A program made the translations under genes and the position numbers. Below are positions 34,765 to 41,760 of a stretch of 43,383 bases of DNA, one piece after another. Numbering within the stretch: the stretch's first letter is position 1; each line of letters starts with the position of its first letter. The DNA is from Nocardiopsis coralli. GTDB lineage: Bacteria > Actinomycetota > Actinomycetes > Streptosporangiales > Streptosporangiaceae. The DNA is taken from the NCBI RefSeq assembly GCF_014892575.1, contig NZ_JADBGI010000012.1, positions 170,204-213,586 of the forward strand. Direction: 5' to 3'. Under the pieces are notes generated by a model. The model saw nothing but the letters and a program-made list of their open reading frames with translations, did no database searches and had not been told where the DNA came from.

Positions 34765-35278
34765 GCCGTCGTTCCGGACCCCCTCGATCGTCACTCTCCG
34801 TGACACGGAAAACGCATTCGATCCCGGGAGGGGGTCGCCGGAGAAATCCAGAACACGAAGGAAAGCATCGTCTTTTCGTTTTGTCGCACCCTTCTCGGGA
34901 GCCTCCACTTCTTTCTCTCGGACAGAACTCCCGTAGCGCACATTTGACCCCGATCAACTTTTTACGCCGCACCGGAGCCTTCTTCGCCGCCCTCCCCCGA
35001 CGCCCGTGGGCCCGACACCCTCGAGCCCCACCCGGCCCTCGGAGCCCCGCCGCCGCACGGGTTCCCGCGCGCGCTCGCCCCTCATCGGCCACACACCCCC
35101 GACGACCACCACGGGCGCCCGACCCGTCGTCGCCACCCGCCACCCCCGACGCCTCGCCCGGCACGGCCCCGCTTCGGGCCGTAGGTCCCGAAACCACGCC
35201 CCTCCCCCCGTCACCGCAGCTCACCAGCGCCCGCACCCCTCCTCCCGCACCCCGTGCCCGCTTCACCCGGCCCCCCTG
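34765..35278. other. Non-coding stretch between ndgR and the accessory operon
   Basis: Over 500 bases without a supportable gene. The first ~200 (34800-34970) are lower in GC, with T-rich runs; the next ~300 are strikingly C-rich and G-poor on the plus strand. A hairpin ACGGCCC/GGGCCGT lies at 35163-35182. Frames open here encode Pro/Arg-rich sequence with no ribosome-binding site. It looks like degraded or boundary DNA. Confidence 0.55.
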
Positions 35279-35307
35279 TGGACACTTACTGACACGCTGT
35301 CTAACAT
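35279..35307 (+). promoter_or_regulatory. Leaderless promoter with internal operator for the accessory operon
   Basis: TGGACA (35279-35284), 17 nt, TAACAT (35302-35307), then 6 nt to the ATG at 35314, so transcription should begin at the start codon. The spacer contains GACACGCTGTC (35291-35301), a GACA-N3-TGTC dyad placed where a repressor would block RNA polymerase; the TetR protein encoded at the operon's end is the obvious candidate. Confidence 0.65.
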
Positions 35308-35313
35308 GACGGC

Positions 35314-36183
35314 ATGTCTCAGACGCACGTGACCGCGGACACACTCCCCCCGGGAGACCTGTCGGGCTTCCGCGACCTCCAGCAGCTCGCCTACGAGGCC
35401 GCCGACACCGTGGCCGCAGGCCTCGGACCCGGCGTCACCGAGCGGGAGGCGGCCCGCCGCATCCGGGACCACCTCACCGAACGCGGGGTCCAGGACTGGT
35501 TCCACACGCCCTTCGCGTGGTTCGGCGACCGCACCGCCTTCCGCCGCTTCCGCACCCCGCTACAGTTCTTCCCGACCGACCGCAGGCTCGAGGAGGGCAT
35601 GCCCTTCATCCTCGACTGCGCCCCCGTGCGCGACGGCTTCGTCGCCGACATCGGCTACTCCGGCTACCTCGGCGACAACCCCCTCCACGACCAGCTCATG
35701 GACGACCTCCACGCCCACCGGCAACTGATCCTGGAACACGTCCGCGCGGGCGACACCCTCCAGGACGTCTACCGCGGCGTCGACGGGCTCCTGCGCGAAC
35801 AGGGCTACGACAACCGGCACCAGGTCTATCCCGGCCGGGTCATCGCCCACCAGGTCGGCAAGGTCCAATCGCGCCTGCCCCGCGCGATCGTGGCCGGGTT
35901 CGGGGTCCGCTCCCTCCAGACCCTCTTCGGCGACCTGGTCGTCGAACGCCTGCACAACCGTTCGCCCCTGTGGGCCGACGGAGACATCTCCGCCCACCCC
36001 GCGACCCCCGGTATGTGGGCGGTCGAGCCCCACCTGGGCTTCCGGGACATGGGCGTGAAGTTCGAGGAGATCCTCGTCGTCACCGAGGACGACGCCTTCT
36101 GGCTCGACGACGACCTTCCCCACGTGCGCCGGTGGGAGAGGCGCGCTCTCACCGCCGCCGGAACCACCGAGGAGAACCGATGA
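35314..36183 (+). CDS. M24 family metallopeptidase-like protein
   Basis: A 289-aa pita-bread-fold protein of the M24 (methionine aminopeptidase/prolidase) family. All five metal ligands can be placed: D101 (FILDCAP), D112 (ADIGYSG), H179 (IAHQVGK), E238 (AVEPHLG) and E252 (KFEEILVV). It has no N-terminal creatinase domain, so it resembles short M24 members of unknown substrate. The start is fixed by the leaderless promoter. Its stop overlaps the next gene's ATG (ATGA), so the two products are made together. A peptidase role is not certain; some M24-fold proteins are not peptidases. Confidence 0.9.
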   Translation: MSQTHVTADTLPPGDLSGFRDLQQLAYEAADTVAAGLGPGVTEREAARRIRDHLTERGVQDWFHTPFAWFGDRTAFRRFRTPLQFFPTDRRLEEGMPFILDCAPVRDGFVADIGYSGYLGDNPLHDQLMDDLHAHRQLILEHVRAGDTLQDVYRGVDGLLREQGYDNRHQVYPGRVIAHQVGKVQSRLPRAIVAGFGVRSLQTLFGDLVVERLHNRSPLWADGDISAHPATPGMWAVEPHLGFRDMGVKFEEILVVTEDDAFWLDDDLPHVRRWERRALTAAGTTEENR

Positions 36184-37910
36184 CCGCCGCCCCCCTCTAC
36201 GTCACCGCCACCGACGGCCAGCGCCTGGCCGTCTACACCGAGGGCCGCGCCGACGCCCCCACCCTGCTGCTCGTGCACGGTTACCCCGACAACGCCACCG
36301 TGTGGGACGCCCTGGCCGAGGAGCTCTCCGGCACATACCGGATCGTGCGCTACGACGTGCGCGGTGCCGGGCGTTCGACCGCCCCCGACCGGCGTTCCGG
36401 TTACCTCGTCGACCAGCTCGGCGAGGACCTGCTCACCGTCGCCGACGCCGTCAGCCCCGACCGGCCCGTGCACGTGGTCGGCCACGACTGGGGCGCCATC
36501 CAGGCCTGGCACGCGGTCACCGAACCCGCCTACGCCGAACGCCTGGCCTCCCTCACCGCCGTCTCGGGCCCGAACCTCGACCACGCGGGCCACTGGCTGC
36601 AGAAGGCCCCGGACGGCGTGCGCAACGTGCTGCGCCAGTTCGTGCGCTCCACCTACATCGGCTTCTTCAGCACCCCCGGCGTGCCCGAGGCGGCGTGGCT
36701 GTCCGGCATCGGCGGGCTCGCCCTGTCCGGCCTCGAACGCATCGGCGGCGGCCCGCACGAGCGCGCCCGGCGCAGCACCCGCGACTACCTCAACGGCCTG
36801 GAGCTGTACCGCGCCAACATGCTGCGCCGCTTCACCCGGCCGGTCGAACGCCGTACGAGCGTTCCGGTGCAGGCGCTGGCGCCCACCCACGACGCGTTCA
36901 TGATCGACCAGGTGCAGTCCAACGCCGGACGCTGGGCGGAGGACTTCCGCTTCCACCGGTTCCAGGGCGGGCACTGGTCGGTGCGCTCGCGCCCGGTCCC
37001 CATCGCCGCCCGCATCCGCGCCTTCGTCGACGAGATCGAGTCGGGTGCGCCCCGGCCCCGGCGCGCGCTGACCGCCCAGCAGGCCCGGCGCCACGGGGGC
37101 GCGTTCGCCGGTCAGCTCGCCGTGGTCACCGGGGCGGGCAGCGGGATCGGCCGCGCCGTCAGCTTCGAGCTGGCCGAACGCGGTACCCGTGTCATCGCCG
37201 TGGACATCGACGAGGACGCCGCGAGCCGCACCGCCTATCTCTGCGGCCACCTCACCCCGGGTTCGGACTTCCGCAAGGTCGACGTGGGCGACGCCGAGGC
37301 CATGGAGAAGCTGGCCGCGTGGGTGCGCTCCGAACACGGCGTCCCCGACCTGGTCGTCAACAACGCCGGGATCGGTGTGGCGGGCCCGTTCCTGGAGACC
37401 TCCGAGCGGGACTGGGACCGGGTCGTGCGCGTCAACCTCTGGGGTGTCGTCAACGGCTGCCGGGCCTTCGCTCCCCTGCTCGTGGACGCCGGCGGGGGCG
37501 GACGCATCGTCAACACCGCCTCGGCAGCCGCGTTCATCCCCTCACGGGTGTTCGGCCCCTACGCCACCACCAAGGCGGCCGTGCTCATGCTCAGCCGTAC
37601 CCTGCGCGGCGAGCTCGCCGGCCGCGGCGTGAGCGTGACCGCGGTCTGCCCCGGCCTGATCAACACCGGGATCATCGACAACGCGCACCTGTCCGGCATG
37701 GGCAAGGAGACCGCCGCCAAGAAGCGCCTCAACCGCCTCTACCGGCTGCGCGGCTACACCCCGGAGAAGGCCGCCACCCGCATCGTGAACGCGATCGAGA
37801 ACGACCCCGAGATCGTCCCGGTCACCGCCGAGGCGCACCTGGGCCTGGCGCTCAGCAGGTTCGCTCCGAAGGCCCTGAGCCGCGGCGCCCGCCTCGCCCC
37901 GCCCCTGTAG
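36180..37910 (+). CDS. EphD-like alpha/beta hydrolase-SDR fusion
   Basis: A 576-aa two-domain enzyme. Residues 1-285 are an alpha/beta hydrolase of the epoxide hydrolase type: oxyanion motif HGYP (33-36), nucleophile D103 in GHDWGA, acid D238 and base H265 in GGHW. Residues 310-576 are a classical short-chain dehydrogenase: TGAGSGIG (317-324), NNAG (394-397), S448, Y461 and K465. The same architecture occurs in Mycobacterium tuberculosis EphD (Rv2214c), an epoxide hydrolase linked to mycolate metabolism. The fusion suggests epoxide opening to a diol followed by oxidation, or reduction of a related carbonyl. The substrate here is unknown. Confidence 0.93.
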   Translation: MTAAPLYVTATDGQRLAVYTEGRADAPTLLLVHGYPDNATVWDALAEELSGTYRIVRYDVRGAGRSTAPDRRSGYLVDQLGEDLLTVADAVSPDRPVHVVGHDWGAIQAWHAVTEPAYAERLASLTAVSGPNLDHAGHWLQKAPDGVRNVLRQFVRSTYIGFFSTPGVPEAAWLSGIGGLALSGLERIGGGPHERARRSTRDYLNGLELYRANMLRRFTRPVERRTSVPVQALAPTHDAFMIDQVQSNAGRWAEDFRFHRFQGGHWSVRSRPVPIAARIRAFVDEIESGAPRPRRALTAQQARRHGGAFAGQLAVVTGAGSGIGRAVSFELAERGTRVIAVDIDEDAASRTAYLCGHLTPGSDFRKVDVGDAEAMEKLAAWVRSEHGVPDLVVNNAGIGVAGPFLETSERDWDRVVRVNLWGVVNGCRAFAPLLVDAGGGGRIVNTASAAAFIPSRVFGPYATTKAAVLMLSRTLRGELAGRGVSVTAVCPGLINTGIIDNAHLSGMGKETAAKKRLNRLYRLRGYTPEKAATRIVNAIENDPEIVPVTAEAHLGLALSRFAPKALSRGARLAPPL

Positions 37911-37981
37911 TACGCCCGGCCCCGTCCGGGTCTCCCCCGCCCTCCGCCCCCGTCCCTCACCGATCACCCCGAGGAGTCGCC

Positions 37982-38908
37982 ATGAGCACCGGCGCCGAGA
38001 CCCCTCCCCTGCCCGACGAACCCGACCGCCTCGTCCTGCACGCGCGCGACGTCGAGTTCGACTGGAGCAGCCTCGACCTGCACTGGATCCCCGGCGAACC
38101 GTTCGCCACCCACGTCATCAACGTCCTGCACCTGCTGCTGCCCGAGGGCGAACGCTGGTTCGTCGAGGTCTTCAAGCAGGCCGTCCCGCACATCACCGAC
38201 GAGGAGCTCCGCCAACAGGTGCTCGGTTTCATCGGCCAGGAGGCCGTGCACGCCGAGGCCCACGCCGGCGTGCTCGACCACATGGACGCCCACGGGCTGG
38301 ACCCCACCCCCTACGTGGAGCAGATCGCGTGGATGTTCCGGGTCGTGCTCGGCGACCGCGACCTGGACGGCCGCCGCGAGTGGGCCTGGCTGCGCACCCG
38401 GCTCGCGGTCATCGCCGGCATCGAGCACTACACGGCCGTGCTGGGCCAGTGGGTGCTCGACGCCCGGAAACTGGACGAGGCCGGCGCCGACGCGACCATG
38501 CTGGACCTGCTGCGCTGGCACGGGGCCGAGGAGGTCGAGCACCGGGCGGTGGCCTACGACCTGTTCATGCACCTGGACGGCGGCTACCCCCGGCGCGCCC
38601 TGGCCATGGGTGTGGCCGCCACCGCCCTGGCCGTGCTGTGGGTGCGCGGGGTCCGCTTCCTCGTCGCCAACGACCCCTACCTGCGCGGCCGCATCGGCGG
38701 GCAGCGGCCCAAGGCGCGCTGGGCACTGCGCGACGGACGCCGCGGCCTCATCCCGCACCTGTCCCGCCTGGCCGGTGCGATCCCCGAGTACCTGCGCCGC
38801 AAGTACCACCCCTCGCAGTACGGCTCCACGAGCCAGGCCGTGGCCTACCTGGCCACCTCGCCCGCCGCACGCGCGGCCGAGGCCGCCGAGCAGGGGGCGC
38901 ACCGGTGA
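37982..38908 (+). CDS. PF10118-type predicted metal-dependent hydrolase with ferritin-like di-metal motif
   Basis: A 308-aa protein of the family annotated as predicted metal-dependent hydrolase (PF10118/COG3687). The helices carry a ferritin-like ligand pattern: Glu in WFVEVF (E62), E87-x2-H90 (EAVH), E148 (GIEH), and E184-x2-H187 (EVEH), as expected for a carboxylate-bridged diiron site. One hydrophobic helix follows at about 205-222 and then a basic region, so membrane association is likely. GAGGAG precedes the ATG. Its stop overlaps the reductase start (GTGA). The partner reductase makes a diiron oxygenase more likely than a hydrolase; this is inference. Confidence 0.88.
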   Translation: MSTGAETPPLPDEPDRLVLHARDVEFDWSSLDLHWIPGEPFATHVINVLHLLLPEGERWFVEVFKQAVPHITDEELRQQVLGFIGQEAVHAEAHAGVLDHMDAHGLDPTPYVEQIAWMFRVVLGDRDLDGRREWAWLRTRLAVIAGIEHYTAVLGQWVLDARKLDEAGADATMLDLLRWHGAEEVEHRAVAYDLFMHLDGGYPRRALAMGVAATALAVLWVRGVRFLVANDPYLRGRIGGQRPKARWALRDGRRGLIPHLSRLAGAIPEYLRRKYHPSQYGSTSQAVAYLATSPAARAAEAAEQGAHR

Positions 38909-39999
38909 GCGGCGGGTACAGGGGCCACGTCAAACACAGCAGCGAGTACTACGCCCGCCCGCGCCGGCCGGTCTCCCTCACTCGGGGGCGGGGACCGGAC
39001 CGGTTCATGCTGGCCCTGGAACGGGTCGCGCGCGGCATCGAACCGCTCACCGCACGCCTGCGCCCCGGCCACCCGATCCCGGAGCCGGAGGGTGAACGGA
39101 CCGTGCGGGTGGAACGGGTCGAGCACCCGGCCGAGGGCGTCGCCCAGCTGACGCTCGTGCCCGCGCGGCCGGGCGAGACCCTGCCCGCCTGGCAGCCCGG
39201 ACAGCACGTGGACGTGGTGCTCGGCGGCGGGGTGCTGCGCCAGTACTCCCTCACCGGTGACCCCTCCGACCGGTCGGCGTACCGGATCGCGGTGCGCCGC
39301 ATCCCCGACGGCGTGGGCTCCGGTCTCGTGCACGGGCTCCGCGAGGGCGACACGATCGGGTTGCGCGGCCCCCGCAACGCGTTCCCGTTCACCCGGGCCG
39401 AGCGGTACCTGTTCGTGGCCGGCGGGATCGGCATCACCCCGATCCTGCCGATGGTGCTCAGCGCCCACCGCGCGGCTGTGCCCGCCCGCACCGTCTACAC
39501 CGGCCGGTCCCGGGCGACCATGCCCTTCGCCGACCTGCTCCCGGGCGAGGTGTCGGTGCGCCCCGACGACGAGTGCGGGCCGCCCGACCCGGCCGCGATC
39601 GTGGAGGGCCTCACCCCGGGCACCGCGGTGTACGTGTGCGGCCCTTCTCCGCTCATCGAGGCGGTGCGGGCCAGGACCCCGGAGGGAACCCCGTTCTTCT
39701 CCGAGCGCTTCGCCCCCGCCCCGGTGGTGGACGGCGAACCCTTCGAGGTGCAGCTCGGCGAGGACGGCCCCGTCGTTCCGATCCCGGCCGACGAGAGCGC
39801 GCTGGAGGTCATGCGCCGGGTGCGCCCGGCGACCGCCTACTCGTGCCGGCAGGGGTTCTGCGGCACCTGCCGGCTGACCCTGCTCTCGGGTGAGGCCGAC
39901 CACCGCGACCGGCCCACGGGCGGCTCGCCCCGGGGGGAGGAGTTCGCGCCGTGTGTCTCCCGGGCCGCTGGGGGCGAACGCCTGGTCCTCGACGTGTAG
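38905..39999 (+). CDS. PDR/VanB-type ferredoxin reductase (flavin, NAD(P)H, [2Fe-2S])
   Basis: A 364-aa electron-transfer protein. After a ~60-residue N-terminal extension come the flavin-binding domain (RQYSLTG, 112-118), the NAD(P)-binding domain (GGIGITP, 173-179; CGP, 245-247) and a C-terminal plant-type [2Fe-2S] ferredoxin with C314, C319, C322 and C350. This order is that of phthalate dioxygenase reductase/VanB, which passes electrons from NADH to an oxygenase. The GTG start overlaps the preceding stop, so it is translationally coupled to the di-metal protein, its likely partner. The TetR gene starts 46 nt downstream. Confidence 0.94.
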   Translation: MSGGYRGHVKHSSEYYARPRRPVSLTRGRGPDRFMLALERVARGIEPLTARLRPGHPIPEPEGERTVRVERVEHPAEGVAQLTLVPARPGETLPAWQPGQHVDVVLGGGVLRQYSLTGDPSDRSAYRIAVRRIPDGVGSGLVHGLREGDTIGLRGPRNAFPFTRAERYLFVAGGIGITPILPMVLSAHRAAVPARTVYTGRSRATMPFADLLPGEVSVRPDDECGPPDPAAIVEGLTPGTAVYVCGPSPLIEAVRARTPEGTPFFSERFAPAPVVDGEPFEVQLGEDGPVVPIPADESALEVMRRVRPATAYSCRQGFCGTCRLTLLSGEADHRDRPTGGSPRGEEFAPCVSRAAGGERLVLDV

Positions 40000-40045
40000 G
40001 TTCGGAACGAGAGAACGGCCGGCGATCCCGGAGGACGATACGACG

Positions 40046-40744
40046 GTGGTGTCCCACAGCACCGACCGCCACCAGGCGCGGAGAACGCAGCGGCCGGGCC
40101 CCGCCCCCGTCGGCGGGGCCCGGAACCGGCGCCCGCGCAGGATGGCCCCGCAGGAACGCAGGGAGGACCTGATCCGGTCGGCCCTGCGGGTCTTCGCGCG
40201 CCGTCCCCCCGGCGAGGTGACCCCGGAGGAGATCGCGGCCGAGGCCGACGTCTCCCGCGCGCTGGTCTACCGCTACTTCCCGAACATGGGAGAGCTGCGC
40301 CGCGCCACCCTGCAACACGCGATGGGTGAACTCCTGGCGGAACTGGAGCCGCCCGAGCACCTGCCGACCCTGGAACAGCTACGGGTCGCGCTGCGCACGT
40401 TCATCTCCTTCGCGCACTCCTACGCGCCCTCCTACCCGGCGCTGATGAGCGGTGGTTCGGTCATCGCCACGGAGGAGACCGAGGCCGAGATCGACCGGGT
40501 GCGCGAGGGCGTGCGGGACCTGCTGCTGGACCGAAGCGGCGTCGAGAAGCCCTCGCCCCAGCTGTCCCTGGCGATCCGGTGCTGGGTGGCGTCGGTGGAG
40601 ACCGCGGTCATGCTGTGGCTGTCGGACCCGGTGATGGAGCGCGACGCCCTCGCCGACTGGCTCCTGGACCAGCTCGTGGCCATGGTCGCCGCCGCGGGCG
40701 GGCCGCAGGAGGAACTGGAGCACCTGATCGCACGCGTGGAGTGA
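40046..40744 (+). CDS. TetR family transcriptional regulator
   Basis: A 232-aa regulator. A basic, disordered N-terminus of about 33 residues is followed by the HTH (TPEEIAAEADVSRALVYRYF, about 59-78) and an all-helical ligand domain. The GTG at 40046 has GGAGGA 10 nt upstream; a later ATG at 40142 (MAPQERRED) would remove the extension and is an alternative. As the last gene of the operon it probably autoregulates through the dyad in the 35279-35307 promoter. The ligand pocket is hydrophobic, as in regulators of lipid or xenobiotic genes. Confidence 0.92.
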   Translation: MVSHSTDRHQARRTQRPGPAPVGGARNRRPRRMAPQERREDLIRSALRVFARRPPGEVTPEEIAAEADVSRALVYRYFPNMGELRRATLQHAMGELLAELEPPEHLPTLEQLRVALRTFISFAHSYAPSYPALMSGGSVIATEETEAEIDRVREGVRDLLLDRSGVEKPSPQLSLAIRCWVASVETAVMLWLSDPVMERDALADWLLDQLVAMVAAAGGPQEELEHLIARVE

Positions 40745-40803
40745 GCACGGGGGCGCGGGGACGCAGTGCCCGTCACTCTCCGGCCGCGCCCGTGATCGCG
40801 CAC

Positions 40804-40831
40804 AAAAAAGGCCCCATCCGAAGATGGAGCC
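40804..40831 (-). terminator. Terminator of the tRNA-Glu cluster
   Basis: On the minus strand GGCTCCATC, loop TTC, GGATGGGGCC is followed by six T. It lies 8 nt past the last tRNA-Glu and is the most canonical intrinsic terminator in the window. Confidence 0.9.
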
Positions 40832-40839
40832 TGTGGTGG

Positions 40840-40912
40840 TACCCCCGAGCGGATTCGAACCGCCGTTACCGCCTTGAGAGGGCGGCGTCCTGGGCCACTA
40901 GACGACGGGGGC
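40840..40912 (-). tRNA. tRNA-Glu (CTC), copy 1
   Basis: 73 nt. The cloverleaf is complete: acceptor GCCCCCG/CGGGGGT (G1 pairs with U72), D arm GTCT/GGAC, anticodon stem CCGCC/GGCGG with loop CTCTCAA (anticodon CTC, reads GAG), and T arm with GGTTCGAATCC. CCA is not encoded. The last copy transcribed in the cluster. Confidence 0.97.
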
Positions 40913-40946
40913 CCGTGGTCTGCCGTGTGCGACGGACTCGAAAGCC

Positions 40947-40975
40947 ATCGTACCCGGCCGAACCGGACATCGGCA
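40947..40975 (-). promoter_or_regulatory. Promoter candidate within the tRNA spacer
   Basis: TGCCGA (40970-40975), 17 nt, TACGAT (40947-40952) on the minus strand, about 35 nt before the 5' end of copy 1. The same elements recur 193 and 386 nt further right for copies 2 and 3. The -35 is poor. Confidence 0.4.
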
Positions 40976-40997
40976 CCGTGTGCCGACCAACAAGAAA

Positions 40998-41016
40998 GCT
41001 CCCACGGCGTGGGAGC
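40998..41016 (-). terminator. Spacer terminator after tRNA-Glu copy 2
   Basis: Perfect GCTCCCAC/GTGGGAGC stem with a 3-nt loop, followed by TTTCTTG on the minus strand. Confidence 0.75.
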
Positions 41017-41032
41017 CACCCCTGCTTTTCCG

Positions 41033-41105
41033 TACCCCCGAGCGGATTCGAACCGCCGTTACCGCCTTGAGAGGGCGGCGTCCTGGGCCACTAGACGACG
41101 GGGGC
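41033..41105 (-). tRNA. tRNA-Glu (CTC), copy 2
   Basis: 73 nt, identical to copy 1, exactly 193 nt away. Anticodon CTC in loop CTCTCAA. Confidence 0.97.
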
Positions 41106-41190
41106 CCGTGGTCTGCCGTGTGCGACGGACTCGAAAGCCATCGTACCCGGCCGAACCGGACATCGGCACCGTGTGCCGACCAACAAGAAA

Positions 41191-41209
41191 GCTCCCACGG
41201 CGTGGGAGC
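41191..41209 (-). terminator. Spacer terminator after tRNA-Glu copy 3
   Basis: Identical to the hairpin at 40998-41016, one repeat period further right. Confidence 0.75.
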
Positions 41210-41225
41210 CACCCCTGCTTTTCCG

Positions 41226-41298
41226 TACCCCCGAGCGGATTCGAACCGCCGTTACCGCCTTGAGAGGGCGGCGTCCTGGGCCACTAGACGACGGGGGC
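41226..41298 (-). tRNA. tRNA-Glu (CTC), copy 3
   Basis: 73 nt, identical to copies 1 and 2. Confidence 0.97.
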
Positions 41299-41383
41299 CC
41301 GTGGTCTGCCGTGTGCGACGGACTCGAAAGCCATCGTACCCGGCCGAACCGGACATCGGCACCGTGTGCCGACCAACAAGAAA

Positions 41384-41402
41384 GCTCCCACGGCGTGGGA
41401 GC
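41384..41402 (-). terminator. Spacer terminator after tRNA-Glu copy 4
   Basis: Third copy of the spacer hairpin, directly downstream of the first-transcribed tRNA-Glu. Confidence 0.75.
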
Positions 41403-41418
41403 CACCCCTGCTTTTCCG

Positions 41419-41491
41419 TACCCCCGAGCGGATTCGAACCGCCGTTACCGCCTTGAGAGGGCGGCGTCCTAGGCCACTAGACGACGGGGGC
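41419..41491 (-). tRNA. tRNA-Glu (CTC), copy 4
   Basis: 73 nt. It differs from the other copies by one D-loop base (T instead of C in the tRNA, plus-strand position 41471). It is first in the direction of transcription and next to tRNA-Gln, so it probably represents the ancestral gene. Confidence 0.97.
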
Positions 41492-41557
41492 CTTCTGCGG
41501 AACCCGAGGGTTCCTCGTTCTCGTCCCGGGCCCCGGAGGACCGTTCGGTGGAACGTG

Positions 41558-41629
41558 CTGGGGTACCAGGACTCGAACCTAGACTAAGTGAACCAGAATC
41601 ACTCGTGCTGCCGATTACACCATACCCCA
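41558..41629 (-). tRNA. tRNA-Gln (CTG)
   Basis: 72 nt. Acceptor TGGGGTA/TACCCCA with G73, anticodon stem AGTGA/TCACT, loop TTCTGGT (anticodon CTG, reads CAG), T arm GGTTCGAGTCC. U1-A72 is the usual tRNA-Gln identity feature. The gene lies between gltX and the tRNA-Glu array. Confidence 0.97.
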
Positions 41630-41686
41630 GTGCTTTTGGGGGGCCGGTCGGCTTCCGCTTCCCTGTCCCCCTCGGCGACGTTCATA

Positions 41687-41716
41687 ACTCTAGCGGACTT
41701 TCCGAGTGCTCGCGAA
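41687..41716 (-). promoter_or_regulatory. Promoter of the tRNA-Gln/tRNA-Glu cluster
   Basis: TTCGCG (41711-41716), 18 nt, TAGAGT (41687-41692) on the minus strand, about 58 nt before tRNA-Gln. It sits immediately after the gltX terminator. Confidence 0.6.
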
Positions 41717-41722
41717 CTGAAT

Positions 41723-41756
41723 ACGGGGCGGCCGGCTGTGGCCCCGGCCACCCCGT
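41723..41756 (-). terminator. gltX terminator
   Basis: ACGGGG-GGCCGG arms (one internal mismatch) pair across a 34-nt hairpin that begins 4 nt after the gltX stop. Confidence 0.75.
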
Positions 41757-41760
41757 CACG

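Larger units (their letters stand above)
40839..41492. repeat. 193-bp tandem repeat carrying tRNA-Glu genes
   Basis: Three complete 193-bp periods plus a final 75 bp. Each period has a 73-nt tRNA-Glu(CTC) gene and a 120-nt spacer; the three spacers read identically. The spacer holds a terminator for the upstream copy and a promoter candidate for the next. The only difference I find among the tRNA copies is at 41471 (A, versus G at 40892, 41085 and 41278). The identity points to recent duplication or ongoing gene conversion. Confidence 0.95.

Noticed and set aside
34800..35309. A 169-codon frame ahead of the M24 gene
   Set aside because: No ribosome-binding site, Pro/Arg/Ala low complexity, and it overlaps the operon promoter.
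40860..41472. Repeated short peptides encoded across the tRNA array in several frames
   Set aside because: They arise from translating tRNA genes and their spacers.
40839..41492. A CRISPR array, suggested by regular repeats
   Set aside because: The repeated unit contains complete tRNA-Glu genes, and the spacers are identical rather than unique.
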